From: Fimbriimonadaceae bacterium
GTDB taxonomy: Bacteria; Armatimonadota; Fimbriimonadia; Fimbriimonadales; Fimbriimonadaceae
Direction: 5' to 3'
DNA: 8,377 nucleotides
Assembly: GCA_014380605.1 (NCBI GenBank)
Contig: JACMJO010000463.1
Span: 1-8,377, forward strand
The notes below the pieces were generated by a model that was not told where the DNA came from, made no database searches, and saw only the letters and a list, made by a program, of their open reading frames with translations. Shown piece after piece: positions 1 through 6,986 of this stretch (positions are counted from its first letter, which is position 1; each line of letters starts with the position of its first letter). The position numbers and the translations under genes were made by a program.

Positions 1-207
1 AAGCGTTACCTTGTCCAACTCGTTCTTTTGCCTGATCTCTACCGGCATGTCGATTTCGCCGATCTTGAGGCTCGCCTTAACGGGGACCGTTGCATCCGGT
101 TTCAAGTCTTGGCTCGTCTCGATCTTGGCTCCAGAACCCGATTGACGACCCGTGCAACCTGAAACGACCAATACCAAGACTAGTACTTGCGGCAACCGAC
201 GAATCAC
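1..207 (-). CDS. Lipoprotein, N-terminal part (runs off window start)
   Basis: This is the first 69 codons of a gene that continues beyond the window edge. The start is a GTG that overlaps the stop codon of the upstream gene (GTGA, bases 207-204), with an AAGG-type purine stretch about ten bases upstream. The predicted protein begins with two arginines (R3, R4), then a Val/Leu-rich hydrophobic segment (about residues 8-16), then a lipobox V15-S16-G17-C18. That is a type II signal peptide, so the mature protein would be lipid-anchored at Cys18. After it come a Gly/Ser-rich stretch and a lysine- and glutamate-rich region that looks soluble. The visible part resembles no named family, and too little is present to test kinship with the neighbouring secreted proteins. 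It is the last visible gene of a five-gene coupled run. The start and the lipobox are well supported; the function is unknown. Confidence 0.8.
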   Translation of the reverse strand, partial: MIRRLPQVLVLVLVVSGCTGRQSGSGAKIETSQDLKPDATVPVKASLKIGEIDMPVEIRQKNELDKVTL

Positions 208-833
208 AGGTCAGCCGCCTTCGAACTCTCCATCTTAAGGAGTTTCACTTTACGCTGTTGAGTGTCCTTCCCTGCCTGAACCGTTTCATTCAGTTCAACC
301 AAACCGACTCCCTTGGCATAGATCGCCGTCTGTTTGAACAAGGTTGCGGTTTTTTCGTTCAGGCCGATCCTGGTCTCCGATTTGACCTCGATGCAATCGC
401 GCTTCTCGGTTCCGACCGCCTTCTGCCCAAGGTCTTTGGATTGCCCTTTGATGAAGATGCGAGACTCTTTGTCGTCCTCGTACGGCGACGGACCCTCGAA
501 ATCCCACTTGGCCCCTTTCGCTTCAAATTGGAAAACAGGCTGAGGCTTTAGCAGAAGCTGCTTAGGGTCGTGGCCGAGGACGTAAATGGTATTCGGCGTT
601 GCATCGTAGAACGTTGTCTGTACCAACTTCCCGCCTATCTTAATAATCAAGGGCAGACGCATCTTGCCATCGACTTCGACTGCCGCTCCGACCTCTTGAA
701 CGTAGAGCCCGTAACTCGCTCCACTCGTCTCGTAGGTCCACTTCATCCCTGGTTCCATCGGGAAGTAGTCAGTTGCTTGAGTTTGAGCGGAGTTTAGGAT
801 GGCGAGGGCGGCAATGGCAATCATGGCAATCAA
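204..833 (-). CDS. Small secreted protein with YFP-GxxW motif
   Basis: A protein of up to 209 residues of unknown function. The start shown is a TTG overlapping the upstream stop (TTGA, bases 833-830). An in-frame ATG at 824 gives a 206-residue product and is a fair alternative; neither has a clear ribosome binding site. The N-terminus is hydrophobic to about residue 14 and ends in a QTQA-type site, consistent with a cleaved signal peptide, although it has no basic residues and no lipobox cysteine. The mature part opens with YFPMEPGMKWTYE (residues 23-35), a motif seen at the start of many uncharacterised, probably beta-rich bacterial secreted proteins. Near the C-terminus is IYAKGVGLVEL (171-181), matching the 'W-x-A-P-G-x-G-x-V' ending of such proteins and the equivalent segments of the two genes upstream. 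The product is probably extracytoplasmic. Translation is probably coupled on both sides. Confidence 0.85.
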   Translation of the reverse strand: MIAMIAIAALAILNSAQTQATDYFPMEPGMKWTYETSGASYGLYVQEVGAAVEVDGKMRLPLIIKIGGKLVQTTFYDATPNTIYVLGHDPKQLLLKPQPVFQFEAKGAKWDFEGPSPYEDDKESRIFIKGQSKDLGQKAVGTEKRDCIEVKSETRIGLNEKTATLFKQTAIYAKGVGLVELNETVQAGKDTQQRKVKLLKMESSKAADL

Positions 834-1576
834 CTACTTTGTTCGACGATCATCGTTTGGGTTGGCTTTCCTGGAGTCGTAAGGGCGATCTCGATTTTTA
901 CGTTTCCAATGCCCTTGACGAACCATGACTTGGTTTCGTACTTCGACTCTTGCTTTGTTCCAGCCATGGATACGGTGGCCCTACCCACCGACGTGACCAG
1001 AAGGGCCTTTTGGACACCACTTTTGGTCTTCAGATCACGAATTCCTTCCACTTTATAGGTGCTCTTCTCTTCTATCGCTTGCCCGTCTTTTTTGACGACC
1101 TTGTTATCGACTTTCCAGGTTTTTCCAGGAGTCAGGTCGGCCGGCAGGGCCAAGAACTGAGTTGGGGTGATCGTCCCAATCGTCGTCCCCGCCATATGAA
1201 CGCCGTCCGCATCCACAATGACCGTGTCGTCGCCAAGATCTTCGGCGATGGCTCCGGTGCGCACGATCTGGAAGTACACCCTGCCGCCTTCGATTTTCTC
1301 CAATTCGGCGGTTACGCCACCGGTCTTCGAAGGAAGGTTGGGAGACCGCATTTCAAGCCCCATCGGCTTTAAGTTGCCGAGGCCATAGTATTCGTAAGCA
1401 TTGTGCTTGACCGACGCGGGAATGTCTTCAGGCTTTGGCTTCGGAGCCTCAGGCTTTTGGCCATCTTTTCCGGCCGTTGTGGATGAAGGGTTCTCCGTGA
1501 CCGTGGCTACGTCGGGACTCGGCTTGCATCCTATGGCAAGGATCAACGCGAGAATTGGAATGTATTTCGTGCTCAT
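830..1576 (-). CDS. Putative lipoprotein with proline-rich linker
   Basis: A 248-residue predicted lipoprotein. The signal is short: one lysine (K4), a hydrophobic core (6-15) and a lipobox A14-I15-G16-C17, so lipidation at Cys17 is likely. Residues 18-52 are low-complexity and rich in Ser, Thr, Pro and Lys, ending in a proline-lysine linker (about 41-52) that would hold the domain away from the membrane. The folded part (about 58-245) alternates short beta-like segments. It contains LPADLTPGKTWK (144-155) and, towards the end, SWFVKGIGNVKIE (217-229). The latter matches the C-terminal motif of both neighbouring proteins, so the three look like divergent paralogues. The ATG overlaps the upstream gene's stop (ATGA, 1576-1573) and its own stop overlaps the next start. 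No enzymatic motif is visible; a binding or structural envelope role is possible. Confidence 0.88.
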   Translation of the reverse strand: MSTKYIPILALILAIGCKPSPDVATVTENPSSTTAGKDGQKPEAPKPKPEDIPASVKHNAYEYYGLGNLKPMGLEMRSPNLPSKTGGVTAELEKIEGGRVYFQIVRTGAIAEDLGDDTVIVDADGVHMAGTTIGTITPTQFLALPADLTPGKTWKVDNKVVKKDGQAIEEKSTYKVEGIRDLKTKSGVQKALLVTSVGRATVSMAGTKQESKYETKSWFVKGIGNVKIEIALTTPGKPTQTMIVEQSS

Positions 1577-2271
1577 TTGACGTTGTGGCTCTTTAGGGTT
1601 AGTAGCAACTCGGAAGCTCCGACCGTACTTGACGTAGACTCCCTAATGCGGACAATTCCGATTTTTGGCGCAAACCAGATTGTGCGGTCGGTCTTCTCCG
1701 TTACCTTCCCGTTTACGCTCGTGCCCTTGGACTCGATTGCGATGGCGGACATTCGCTTCATGTCGGTATCCACTTCCTGGGCCCCGAGTATCTCGGAGTT
1801 ATAGGCCATTTTGGATTTTCCATCCGATCCCGACCAACTGAATCTCTTGCCCGGTTCGATGGGAAAGACGATGGCGGGAATTGGGGTCGAGAATTGGCGG
1901 ACGTTTTTCAGGCCGATGTTGACTTGAAATATCCCTTTGCCGTTGGATATCCAGGTTTGACGATCCACAACATCTTTTCCAATAATCAGTTCGATCGTCG
2001 CTCGCGTATTGCCGCCGGTTTCCTCGACCTTTGCAACTTTGAACGTAGCTTCGATCTCCTTCTGCTGACTCTTGGTACCGACTCTTTGAACCGTCTTTGT
2101 CGCAAAGGTCCAAGAGTTGCCCACTTTGAACGGAAACAGATTCTTGCCGTCTGCGGCCTTCAGCGAAACAGGCTCGATCTTAGGTGGGGGTTTGGGTACG
2201 TAGCTGCTCGATCCACCCGAACAACCGATCGTGACGGCCAAACCAACGGCGCTTAGCAAATAATTCCTCAT
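1573..2271 (-). CDS. Putative lipoprotein, FP-GxxW family-like
   Basis: A 232-residue predicted lipoprotein. It begins with R2, then a hydrophobic core (5-15) and a lipobox V13-T14-I15-G16-C17, followed by a Gly/Ser-rich spacer and a proline-rich linker (25-34). The domain carries LFPFKVGNSWTF (45-56), a second related segment VFPIEPGKRFSWSG (135-148), and IWFAPKIGIVRI (198-209). The first and last match the small secreted protein two genes downstream in order and spacing, and the last also matches the intervening lipoprotein. The predicted fold is mostly beta. The ATG directly abuts the upstream stop (TGA then ATG with no gap), and a GGAG lies eleven bases before the start, so it has one of the better ribosome binding sites here. 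The function is unknown; the outer membrane or periplasm is the likely location. Confidence 0.88.
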   Translation of the reverse strand: MRNYLLSAVGLAVTIGCSGGSSSYVPKPPPKIEPVSLKAADGKNLFPFKVGNSWTFATKTVQRVGTKSQQKEIEATFKVAKVEETGGNTRATIELIIGKDVVDRQTWISNGKGIFQVNIGLKNVRQFSTPIPAIVFPIEPGKRFSWSGSDGKSKMAYNSEILGAQEVDTDMKRMSAIAIESKGTSVNGKVTEKTDRTIWFAPKIGIVRIRESTSSTVGASELLLTLKSHNVK

Positions 2272-3393
2272 TCAGCTTTTCACTCCAGTCTTGTTATTGA
2301 TTGCATCCACGGCGTCTTGCACCAAGACTTTATCAGGCATTTGCGTAATTTGCAGTTCCCCCTGAGCCAATTCGTGGCGAATCCTCGGCGCGGCAATCGC
2401 AACGCCATCGACGATTAACAGCAATTGCGAGCCGACCTTCTTTCGGCTGAATTGCCAAAGGCGCTTTCTGCCTTCATCCGTCATCTCGATCGTCAAATCG
2501 TTTAACGTCTCAGAACCGGCAATGTAATTCCGACTCGATGCTTTGGCTATATGTACGTCGGTGACCACTACAGTTGCACTCTTCAAAACTTGCTGAGCGG
2601 GGCGAGCAAGCTCGGCATTGGACTCGGCATCGATAAGTCTATTCAGAGACTTTCGCACGTCCTCTTTTTGCCCCTCTCCTCGGTCTATCTTTTGCTTTTC
2701 GAGCGCGTAATAGCCGGCTAGTGCAGGGAGATCATAGGCTTTCTCGTTTAGAGCGCGTGCTACCGCCTTTGAAATCTGCGATCTGTAAGGAATTTGGATC
2801 GTCCCTTTCATATCTACCGCCTGGTCCGCCACTTGAACCTTGCACGGAACATACGTCTCGACAATGATCCCGTTCTCGTGGGCGGTCAGGCTGATTTGGG
2901 TCAAGGGCGTCCCATCGAGGCGCACGTTGATCGCCTTTTCGAGCTTTGGCGTCAAAACCGGATCGCCGCTGATCGCCTTCCTCAAATCCCCTTCCTTCCA
3001 GATGATCCGTTCGGTTGGCCATTCCGCAGTCTCCTGCATCTCATTCATGATGGCGATAAATTGCCCGAGCGCGGCAGCGTTGCCCTGAAGCGCTTGAAGC
3101 ATTTCCCGAATGGGCACGCGCTTTTTCTCCGCCGCGTCGCTTAGAGCTTCTTGGCCCGCAGATGCATCGAAGTTCTCAACGGAACTCCTGATAAGCTGGG
3201 CGGCATGATTGGCGACTAGAACGCGGTACCCGCTGTCCGAAGCAATGCCGACGATGTTAACCCGCGAAGGTCTGATGGGAGCGAACTTCAACCCGTCAAC
3301 GGTCATGCCGGCGTACAGTTGCCAGCCGTAATAGCCGCCTCCAACGATGGCGAGAAATCCGATTGCAATTTTGGCTGAGGAGCGAATCTTCAT
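2272..3393 (-). CDS. Membrane-anchored protein with SecD P1-head-like domain
   Basis: A 373-residue protein with a short basic N-terminus (K2, R4, K8) and one hydrophobic segment (about 9-26, glycine-rich), which predicts a single N-terminal membrane anchor with the rest outside. The middle (about 60-290) is a mixed helical region without a family I recognise. The C-terminal part (about 298-367) resembles the P1-head subdomain of SecD/SecDF. It has a T-I-E-M-T-x-E-G-x-x-x strand-helix start (301-309), L-L-L-I-V-D-G (324-330), I-A-A-P-R-I (333-338) and an Q-I-T segment (348-350) followed by an acidic helix with A-x-x-A-I (361-365). In SecD this head lies between periplasmic base domains and multiple membrane segments, all absent here, so this is not a SecD translocase subunit. 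Its stop abuts the next start exactly, and it heads the coupled run of lipoprotein genes. The homology is judged by eye. Confidence 0.85.
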   Translation of the reverse strand: MKIRSSAKIAIGFLAIVGGGYYGWQLYAGMTVDGLKFAPIRPSRVNIVGIASDSGYRVLVANHAAQLIRSSVENFDASAGQEALSDAAEKKRVPIREMLQALQGNAAALGQFIAIMNEMQETAEWPTERIIWKEGDLRKAISGDPVLTPKLEKAINVRLDGTPLTQISLTAHENGIIVETYVPCKVQVADQAVDMKGTIQIPYRSQISKAVARALNEKAYDLPALAGYYALEKQKIDRGEGQKEDVRKSLNRLIDAESNAELARPAQQVLKSATVVVTDVHIAKASSRNYIAGSETLNDLTIEMTDEGRKRLWQFSRKKVGSQLLLIVDGVAIAAPRIRHELAQGELQITQMPDKVLVQDAVDAINNKTGVKS

Positions 3394-3499
3394 GGTCTAT
3401 TCGATGTTCCAAACAACCGATTGCATTGGATAGTTCGCGCGGGCAAGCTGGTCAGTGATTCCAAGACGAGCCTTTGGCTTAGCAAAGATTGTACCGTCC
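3394..3499. other. Intergenic gap between permease and SecD-head gene
   Basis: This is the only clear gap in the minus-strand block. The best promoter-like pair on the minus strand, CTGACC then 17 bases then TATCCA, matches the sigma-70 consensus poorly, so I do not call a promoter. A short AGCC-AAA-GGCT hairpin is present, without a following T run, and is not a terminator. One minus-strand frame stays open across the whole gap and stops three bases before the next ATG (see findings). The two gene groups may therefore share a transcript, but this cannot be settled from the sequence. Confidence 0.5.
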
Positions 3500-5194
3500 C
3501 TACTCGTTCGGATTGAATTGAGCGTATTGGTTGCCGGAAAGGGAAGCAACCAACGCGGCAACACCCGTCATGATTCCCGCCGACACCATCCCCGACAGGA
3601 TCGGAGATAGATTCAAGGCGCTTAGGCCCACAAAGGCAAGAACCCCGGGAGCGCAGCAGACGACAATCCCGACGAAGTTCATTAGCCCGCGGAAGCCCCT
3701 TTGCGACGGATCATCGAAGTCGGGGAAAAGCAACGTCGTCAGGCAGGTGACCGAACAGATCAACACGGCAAGAAACGGCATGACGATCGCAGAAGCCAAC
3801 GCCTGCTGCCAAATCCCAGGCACCAAAACCGTCGCCAGCAACGAACAGAACCAAGCCGTGATAGATGCTGGAAATGCCTTTGCCATCACCTCATAGAGAA
3901 TGGTTGTCGCAAAGCTGAAAGGCAATGGCTTTTGGACGTCTACGCGTCTGAGCATTTCAATGAACCCAGCTTGAGACAATGCCGAAGCGGACATGAAAAC
4001 GCCCAGGGATTGCAGAAATAGGAAGATGTATCCGGCGAGAAACTGCCCCTCGTCAAAGGCTCCGATTAGGGGCAGGATTGTGATGAAAACGGTTATTAAG
4101 GCGAAGAGTACGACAACGAACCAGGTGCTTCGCAAGGTGATCAAGGCTTCCTTCCAAAGCAAGGCTCGGGCACCAAGGGCATTCCTTCGTGATATCCAAG
4201 CGAGTCGGCCAGCCTTGATTTTGCCTTGACGTGCCTGCGCGGTTACGATCCCGATCGTGTCCCCGGATTGTTGTAATCGTCTCGTGTCTACGGAGTCGAA
4301 GCCCTTTGCCGCCGCTTGGTCATACATCCAGCCTGCCTGCGACATAGCGATCTTGATGCATGCCAGGATGATGGCAATGAGGCCCCCCAAGCCAAGCAGC
4401 ATCGTTGTCAAATCGCCATTCACCAACCCGTGCACCGCCCACATGGCAAGCGTAGCCGAGAAGAAAACAACCCTAAGTGCCGGGTTTTCGGTTACGCCAA
4501 CCCAGTCCTGCCAAGAACTAAATCTTGTGGCCTGCCAGGCCACAAAGCCGCAGACCCCGATAAGAATCAACCCCATTCCCCATCCTAAGATCCTTCGATT
4601 CCGGGTGCTGGCAAGGTCGCTTCGATTGACGAAGAGCGACGCGGCGTAGTTGATGCAGACCCACGAAAAGGCGACCAAGAGCCACGTGCCGATCGCAAAG
4701 CGCATGGTTTGGGCGATGGCGTCCGGGTTCTGGGCAGCATTCTGGAGGCTCTTGACTCCCATCGATGCGGGGCGAAACCCGATAAAAATGAAAAACAGAG
4801 GCGCCATGAGAGTCAGCAGGTAGTCCCGCAAGATCCGAAAAATCAGCACCAATTTGGGCTCAACCGGCGTTGGAAACAGTACATCCACGTCGGCTGGGCG
4901 GAAGCTGTTTCGTGTGCTCAATGAACCAAGCGCCAAGAAGAAGGTTACAAAGGCAAATCCGGCGAAAATGAGCGCATCCAGAATTCGCGCTATATCGACG
5001 GATGCCAGGAATTCGTTTGCCCGCTCAAAGGCGGCCGGATTGAAGACTCGCCTTTCGCCCCGGCTGGGGAAGAAGACAAGGCGGACGATCCAGAAAGATG
5101 CGAACAGGAGGGCGATAAGCCTGCGAGGGTTCATTACCGCGCGCTTAACGCCGTTAACAAACGTTCTAACCGTCAGGAAGACTAGAGCTCGCAA
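3500..5194 (-). CDS. ABC exporter permease (PF16962-like)
   Basis: A 564-residue polytopic membrane protein, the membrane partner of the overlapping ATPase gene. Hydrophobic stretches lie at about residues 27-43, 72-92, 125-140, 167-189, 202-221, 239-257, 262-283, 357-378, 385-410, 430-457, 465-490, 504-527 and 533-552, so roughly twelve to thirteen membrane segments with a large cytoplasmic loop at about 284-355. Segments such as F-R-P-A-D-V-D-V-L-F-P-T-P (98-110) and L-F-P-D-F-D-D-P-S-Q-R-G (489-500) are typical of the 'putative ABC exporter' family (PF16962), as judged from memory. The start used is a TTG at 5194-5192, inside the end of the ATPase gene and 29 bases from its stop, preceded by a G-rich run. 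A later ATG at residue 21 would drop part of the N-terminus and is less likely. The substrate is unknown. The overlap implies coupled expression with the ATPase. Confidence 0.88.
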   Translation of the reverse strand: MRALVFLTVRTFVNGVKRAVMNPRRLIALLFASFWIVRLVFFPSRGERRVFNPAAFERANEFLASVDIARILDALIFAGFAFVTFFLALGSLSTRNSFRPADVDVLFPTPVEPKLVLIFRILRDYLLTLMAPLFFIFIGFRPASMGVKSLQNAAQNPDAIAQTMRFAIGTWLLVAFSWVCINYAASLFVNRSDLASTRNRRILGWGMGLILIGVCGFVAWQATRFSSWQDWVGVTENPALRVVFFSATLAMWAVHGLVNGDLTTMLLGLGGLIAIILACIKIAMSQAGWMYDQAAAKGFDSVDTRRLQQSGDTIGIVTAQARQGKIKAGRLAWISRRNALGARALLWKEALITLRSTWFVVVLFALITVFITILPLIGAFDEGQFLAGYIFLFLQSLGVFMSASALSQAGFIEMLRRVDVQKPLPFSFATTILYEVMAKAFPASITAWFCSLLATVLVPGIWQQALASAIVMPFLAVLICSVTCLTTLLFPDFDDPSQRGFRGLMNFVGIVVCCAPGVLAFVGLSALNLSPILSGMVSAGIMTGVAALVASLSGNQYAQFNPNE

Positions 5195-5915
5195 CTTCGC
5201 CCCCCGTAAGTTTGAGGAAGACTTCCTCTAGGCTGCTAGACTCCATGCCACTGAAGGTGCGCAATTCTGCCAAGGTCCCTTCAACCATTTTGACCCCCTT
5301 ATTGACGATGATCACCCGGTCGCACAGCTTCTCCGCGGTATCAAGGAGGTGGGTTGAAATCAGGACCGCCGCGCCATTCGATTTTGCCCGTTGAATCTCA
5401 ATCTTCAGCTCATGCGCGCCCGCTGGATCGACGCCGATCAACGGCTCATCGAAGAGCATGACGTTCGCGTTGTGGACCAAGGCGCACGCAACGCTAAGCT
5501 TCTGCTTCATTCCCTTGGAAAGGGTTGCGACCAACTCGTTGCGCTTCTCGGTTAAGTCATAGCGGGATAGAAGCTCTTCCCTCTTGGACTCGTACTGGTC
5601 CATCGTGTTGAAGCACATCGCCACAAATTTGAGGTGTTCCTCAACCGAAAGAAGCTCGTAAAGCGAGGGGACTTCAGGTACGAACGCCAAGCCCGCCTTG
5701 GCCTTTCCCTGGTCTTTCACAATGTCCCACCCGTTGACAAGGATCTCGCCGCTTGTGGGCCGTAGAATGCCTGCCGAACACCGGAGCGCGGTGGTCTTGC
5801 CAGCTCCGTTGGGGCCAAGAAGCCCCACGATCTCGCCTGCGTTGATGGTTATGGTTAAGTCGTTGACAGCCCGAAAGGACTTGTATTGCTTGACAAGGTG
5901 GCGAATCTCGAGCAT
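5166..5915 (-). CDS. ABC transporter ATP-binding protein
   Basis: A complete 249-residue nucleotide-binding subunit of an ABC transporter, powering the permease encoded just downstream. All core motifs are present: Walker A GPNGAGKT (34-41), a Q-loop region F-V-P-E (78-81) where the usual Gln is Glu, signature L-S-K-G-M-K (132-137), Walker B V-M-L-F-D-E-P (152-158) with catalytic Glu157, D-loop G-V-D-P (161-164) and switch His189. Glu at the Q-loop position is common in the CcmA/NatA/DrrA-type exporter ATPases, and the S-K-G-M-x-Q-K signature also points there. The length is normal for the family. The ATG at 5915 has no good Shine-Dalgarno sequence, and position 1 matches the normal family start. 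The gene is first in the minus-strand block and faces the MoxR gene across a divergent intergenic region. The substrate cannot be predicted. Confidence 0.96.
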   Translation of the reverse strand: MLEIRHLVKQYKSFRAVNDLTITINAGEIVGLLGPNGAGKTTALRCSAGILRPTSGEILVNGWDIVKDQGKAKAGLAFVPEVPSLYELLSVEEHLKFVAMCFNTMDQYESKREELLSRYDLTEKRNELVATLSKGMKQKLSVACALVHNANVMLFDEPLIGVDPAGAHELKIEIQRAKSNGAAVLISTHLLDTAEKLCDRVIIVNKGVKMVEGTLAELRTFSGMESSSLEEVFLKLTGGEVASSSLPDG

Positions 5916-5960
5916 CGGTGGAGGTTCAAAAGGTTACTCGATTGGGGGTTGGAAGCTCGC

Positions 5961-5988
5961 GAAAACGCGAAAACGCTTATAGCGTTTT
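5961..5988. promoter_or_regulatory. Direct and inverted repeats in divergent intergenic region
   Basis: Within the 123 bases between the divergent starts (5915 minus and 6039 plus), GAAAACGC occurs twice in tandem (5961-5968, 5969-5976). The second copy forms the left arm of a perfect 8-base inverted repeat, AAAACGCT (5970-5977) and AGCGTTTT (5981-5988), around TAT. The centre reads as a good minus-strand -10 box (TATAAG, 5981-5976), about 60 bases from the ATPase start. No well-placed -35 accompanies it on either strand. This fits an operator overlapping a promoter; a short hairpin in the leader is the alternative. No T run follows, so it is not a terminator. The regulator is unknown. Confidence 0.45.
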
Positions 5989-6038
5989 GGCAAGCCACAG
6001 CACATACAAGCAATCCACGTTCGGTATCCTTGCGACCC

Positions 6039-6986
6039 ATGAGTGTCGAAGCGTTGGCGGGAAGGATACGTGCCGAAGTTGGCAAGGCGATCGCCGGGCA
6101 GGACAAGGTGATCGAGCAGGTCTTGGTCGCAGTTCTTGCCAATGGCCATGTCTTGCTTGAGGGAGTTCCCGGAGTAGCCAAGACGCTTCTCGTCCGATGC
6201 TTGGCGAAGACGCTTAACTTGGAGTACGGGCGTATCCAATTCACTCCAGACTTGATGCCGTCCGACGTGGTTGGGACCATGATTTTCGACCCCAAGACCA
6301 CCGATTTCAAGATGCGCAAAGGGCCGATCTTCGTCAGCATTCTCCTCGCCGACGAAATCAACCGAACACCGCCAAAAACTCAGGCCGCACTCTTGGAAGC
6401 GATGGAAGAGCGGCGGGCGACCATCGATGGAGAACCGTATCCTCTGCCCCTACCGTTTATCGTCTTCGCAACTCAGAATCCGATCGACTTTGAAGGCACC
6501 TATCCTCTTCCCGAGGCCCAGCAAGATCGATTCCTGCTAAAGATCGTGGTGGATTACCCGTCGGCCGAAGCCGAGGTCGAAGTTCTCAAGCGCCACCATG
6601 CGGGCTTCAGGCCCCAGAATCTGGATGAGTACGGCCTTCAGCCCGTGATCTCCGCCGAGGAACTGGCGACAATGCAGGCCGACGTTGCGAAGGTGACGGT
6701 TGAAGACAAGGTCTTCAACTACATTTACGAGATGGTAAAAGCCACTCGAAACTCCAACGACGTGATGGTCGGCGGATCGCCCCGTGCGGGGATCGCCCTT
6801 TTGAATTGCTCCAAAGCGGTCGCGGCATTGCGAGGCCGGGACTACGTGATTCCTGACGATGTGAAGGAACTCGCCCTGCCCGTGCTTCGACACCGCGTCC
6901 TGCTCCGCCCCGAGGCCGAAGTCGAAGGACTAAATTCAGATCGCGTGTTGCGCTCGATCATCGATGCCCAAATCGTGCCTCGCTAA
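6039..6986 (+). CDS. MoxR-family AAA+ ATPase
   Basis: A complete 315-residue cytoplasmic AAA+ ATPase of the MoxR family, whose members act as chaperone-like factors maturing or activating partner proteins, often with von Willebrand A domain partners. Motifs in order: Walker A GVPGVAKT (42-49), Walker B L-L-A-D-E-I-N-R (102-109), sensor 1 A-T-Q-N-P (144-148), arginine-finger region E-A-Q-Q-D-R-F (159-165, Arg164) and sensor 2 G-G-S-P-R-A-G (245-251, Arg249), followed by the C-terminal lid. All key residues are intact and the length is usual. The frame stays open upstream to 5886, but I chose the ATG at 6039 because the preceding 51 codons overlap the ATPase gene and the intergenic repeats, and family similarity begins here. 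No clear ribosome binding site is visible. The usual DUF58 partner gene does not follow; a beta-helix gene does. Confidence 0.95.
   Translation: MSVEALAGRIRAEVGKAIAGQDKVIEQVLVAVLANGHVLLEGVPGVAKTLLVRCLAKTLNLEYGRIQFTPDLMPSDVVGTMIFDPKTTDFKMRKGPIFVSILLADEINRTPPKTQAALLEAMEERRATIDGEPYPLPLPFIVFATQNPIDFEGTYPLPEAQQDRFLLKIVVDYPSAEAEVEVLKRHHAGFRPQNLDEYGLQPVISAEELATMQADVAKVTVEDKVFNYIYEMVKATRNSNDVMVGGSPRAGIALLNCSKAVAALRGRDYVIPDDVKELALPVLRHRVLLRPEAEVEGLNSDRVLRSIIDAQIVPR

Noticed and set aside
90..551. Plus-strand open frame of 153 codons
   Set aside because: It lies opposite two genes with clear signal sequences and motifs, and its translation has no recognisable domain or signal. It is an antisense shadow.
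950..1372. Plus-strand open frame of 140 codons
   Set aside because: It runs antisense through the lipoprotein at 830-1576, whose lipobox, motifs and coupled junctions are convincing.
3394..3499. Sigma-70-like promoter in the gap before the SecD-head gene
   Set aside because: The best pair (CTGACC, 17 bases, TATCCA) matches only about half of the consensus positions, no better than chance in this sequence.
4257..4649. Plus-strand open frame of 130 codons
   Set aside because: It is antisense to the permease, whose membrane pattern and family motifs cover the same bases.
5886..6038. N-terminal extension of the MoxR gene by 51 codons
   Set aside because: It would overlap the divergent ATPase gene and include the repeat-bearing intergenic region. 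MoxR-family similarity begins at the ATG at 6039.
5855..6361. Minus-strand open frame of 168 codons across the divergent region
   Set aside because: It overlaps both the ATPase N-terminus and the MoxR Walker A coding region in other frames, and shows no family motif.
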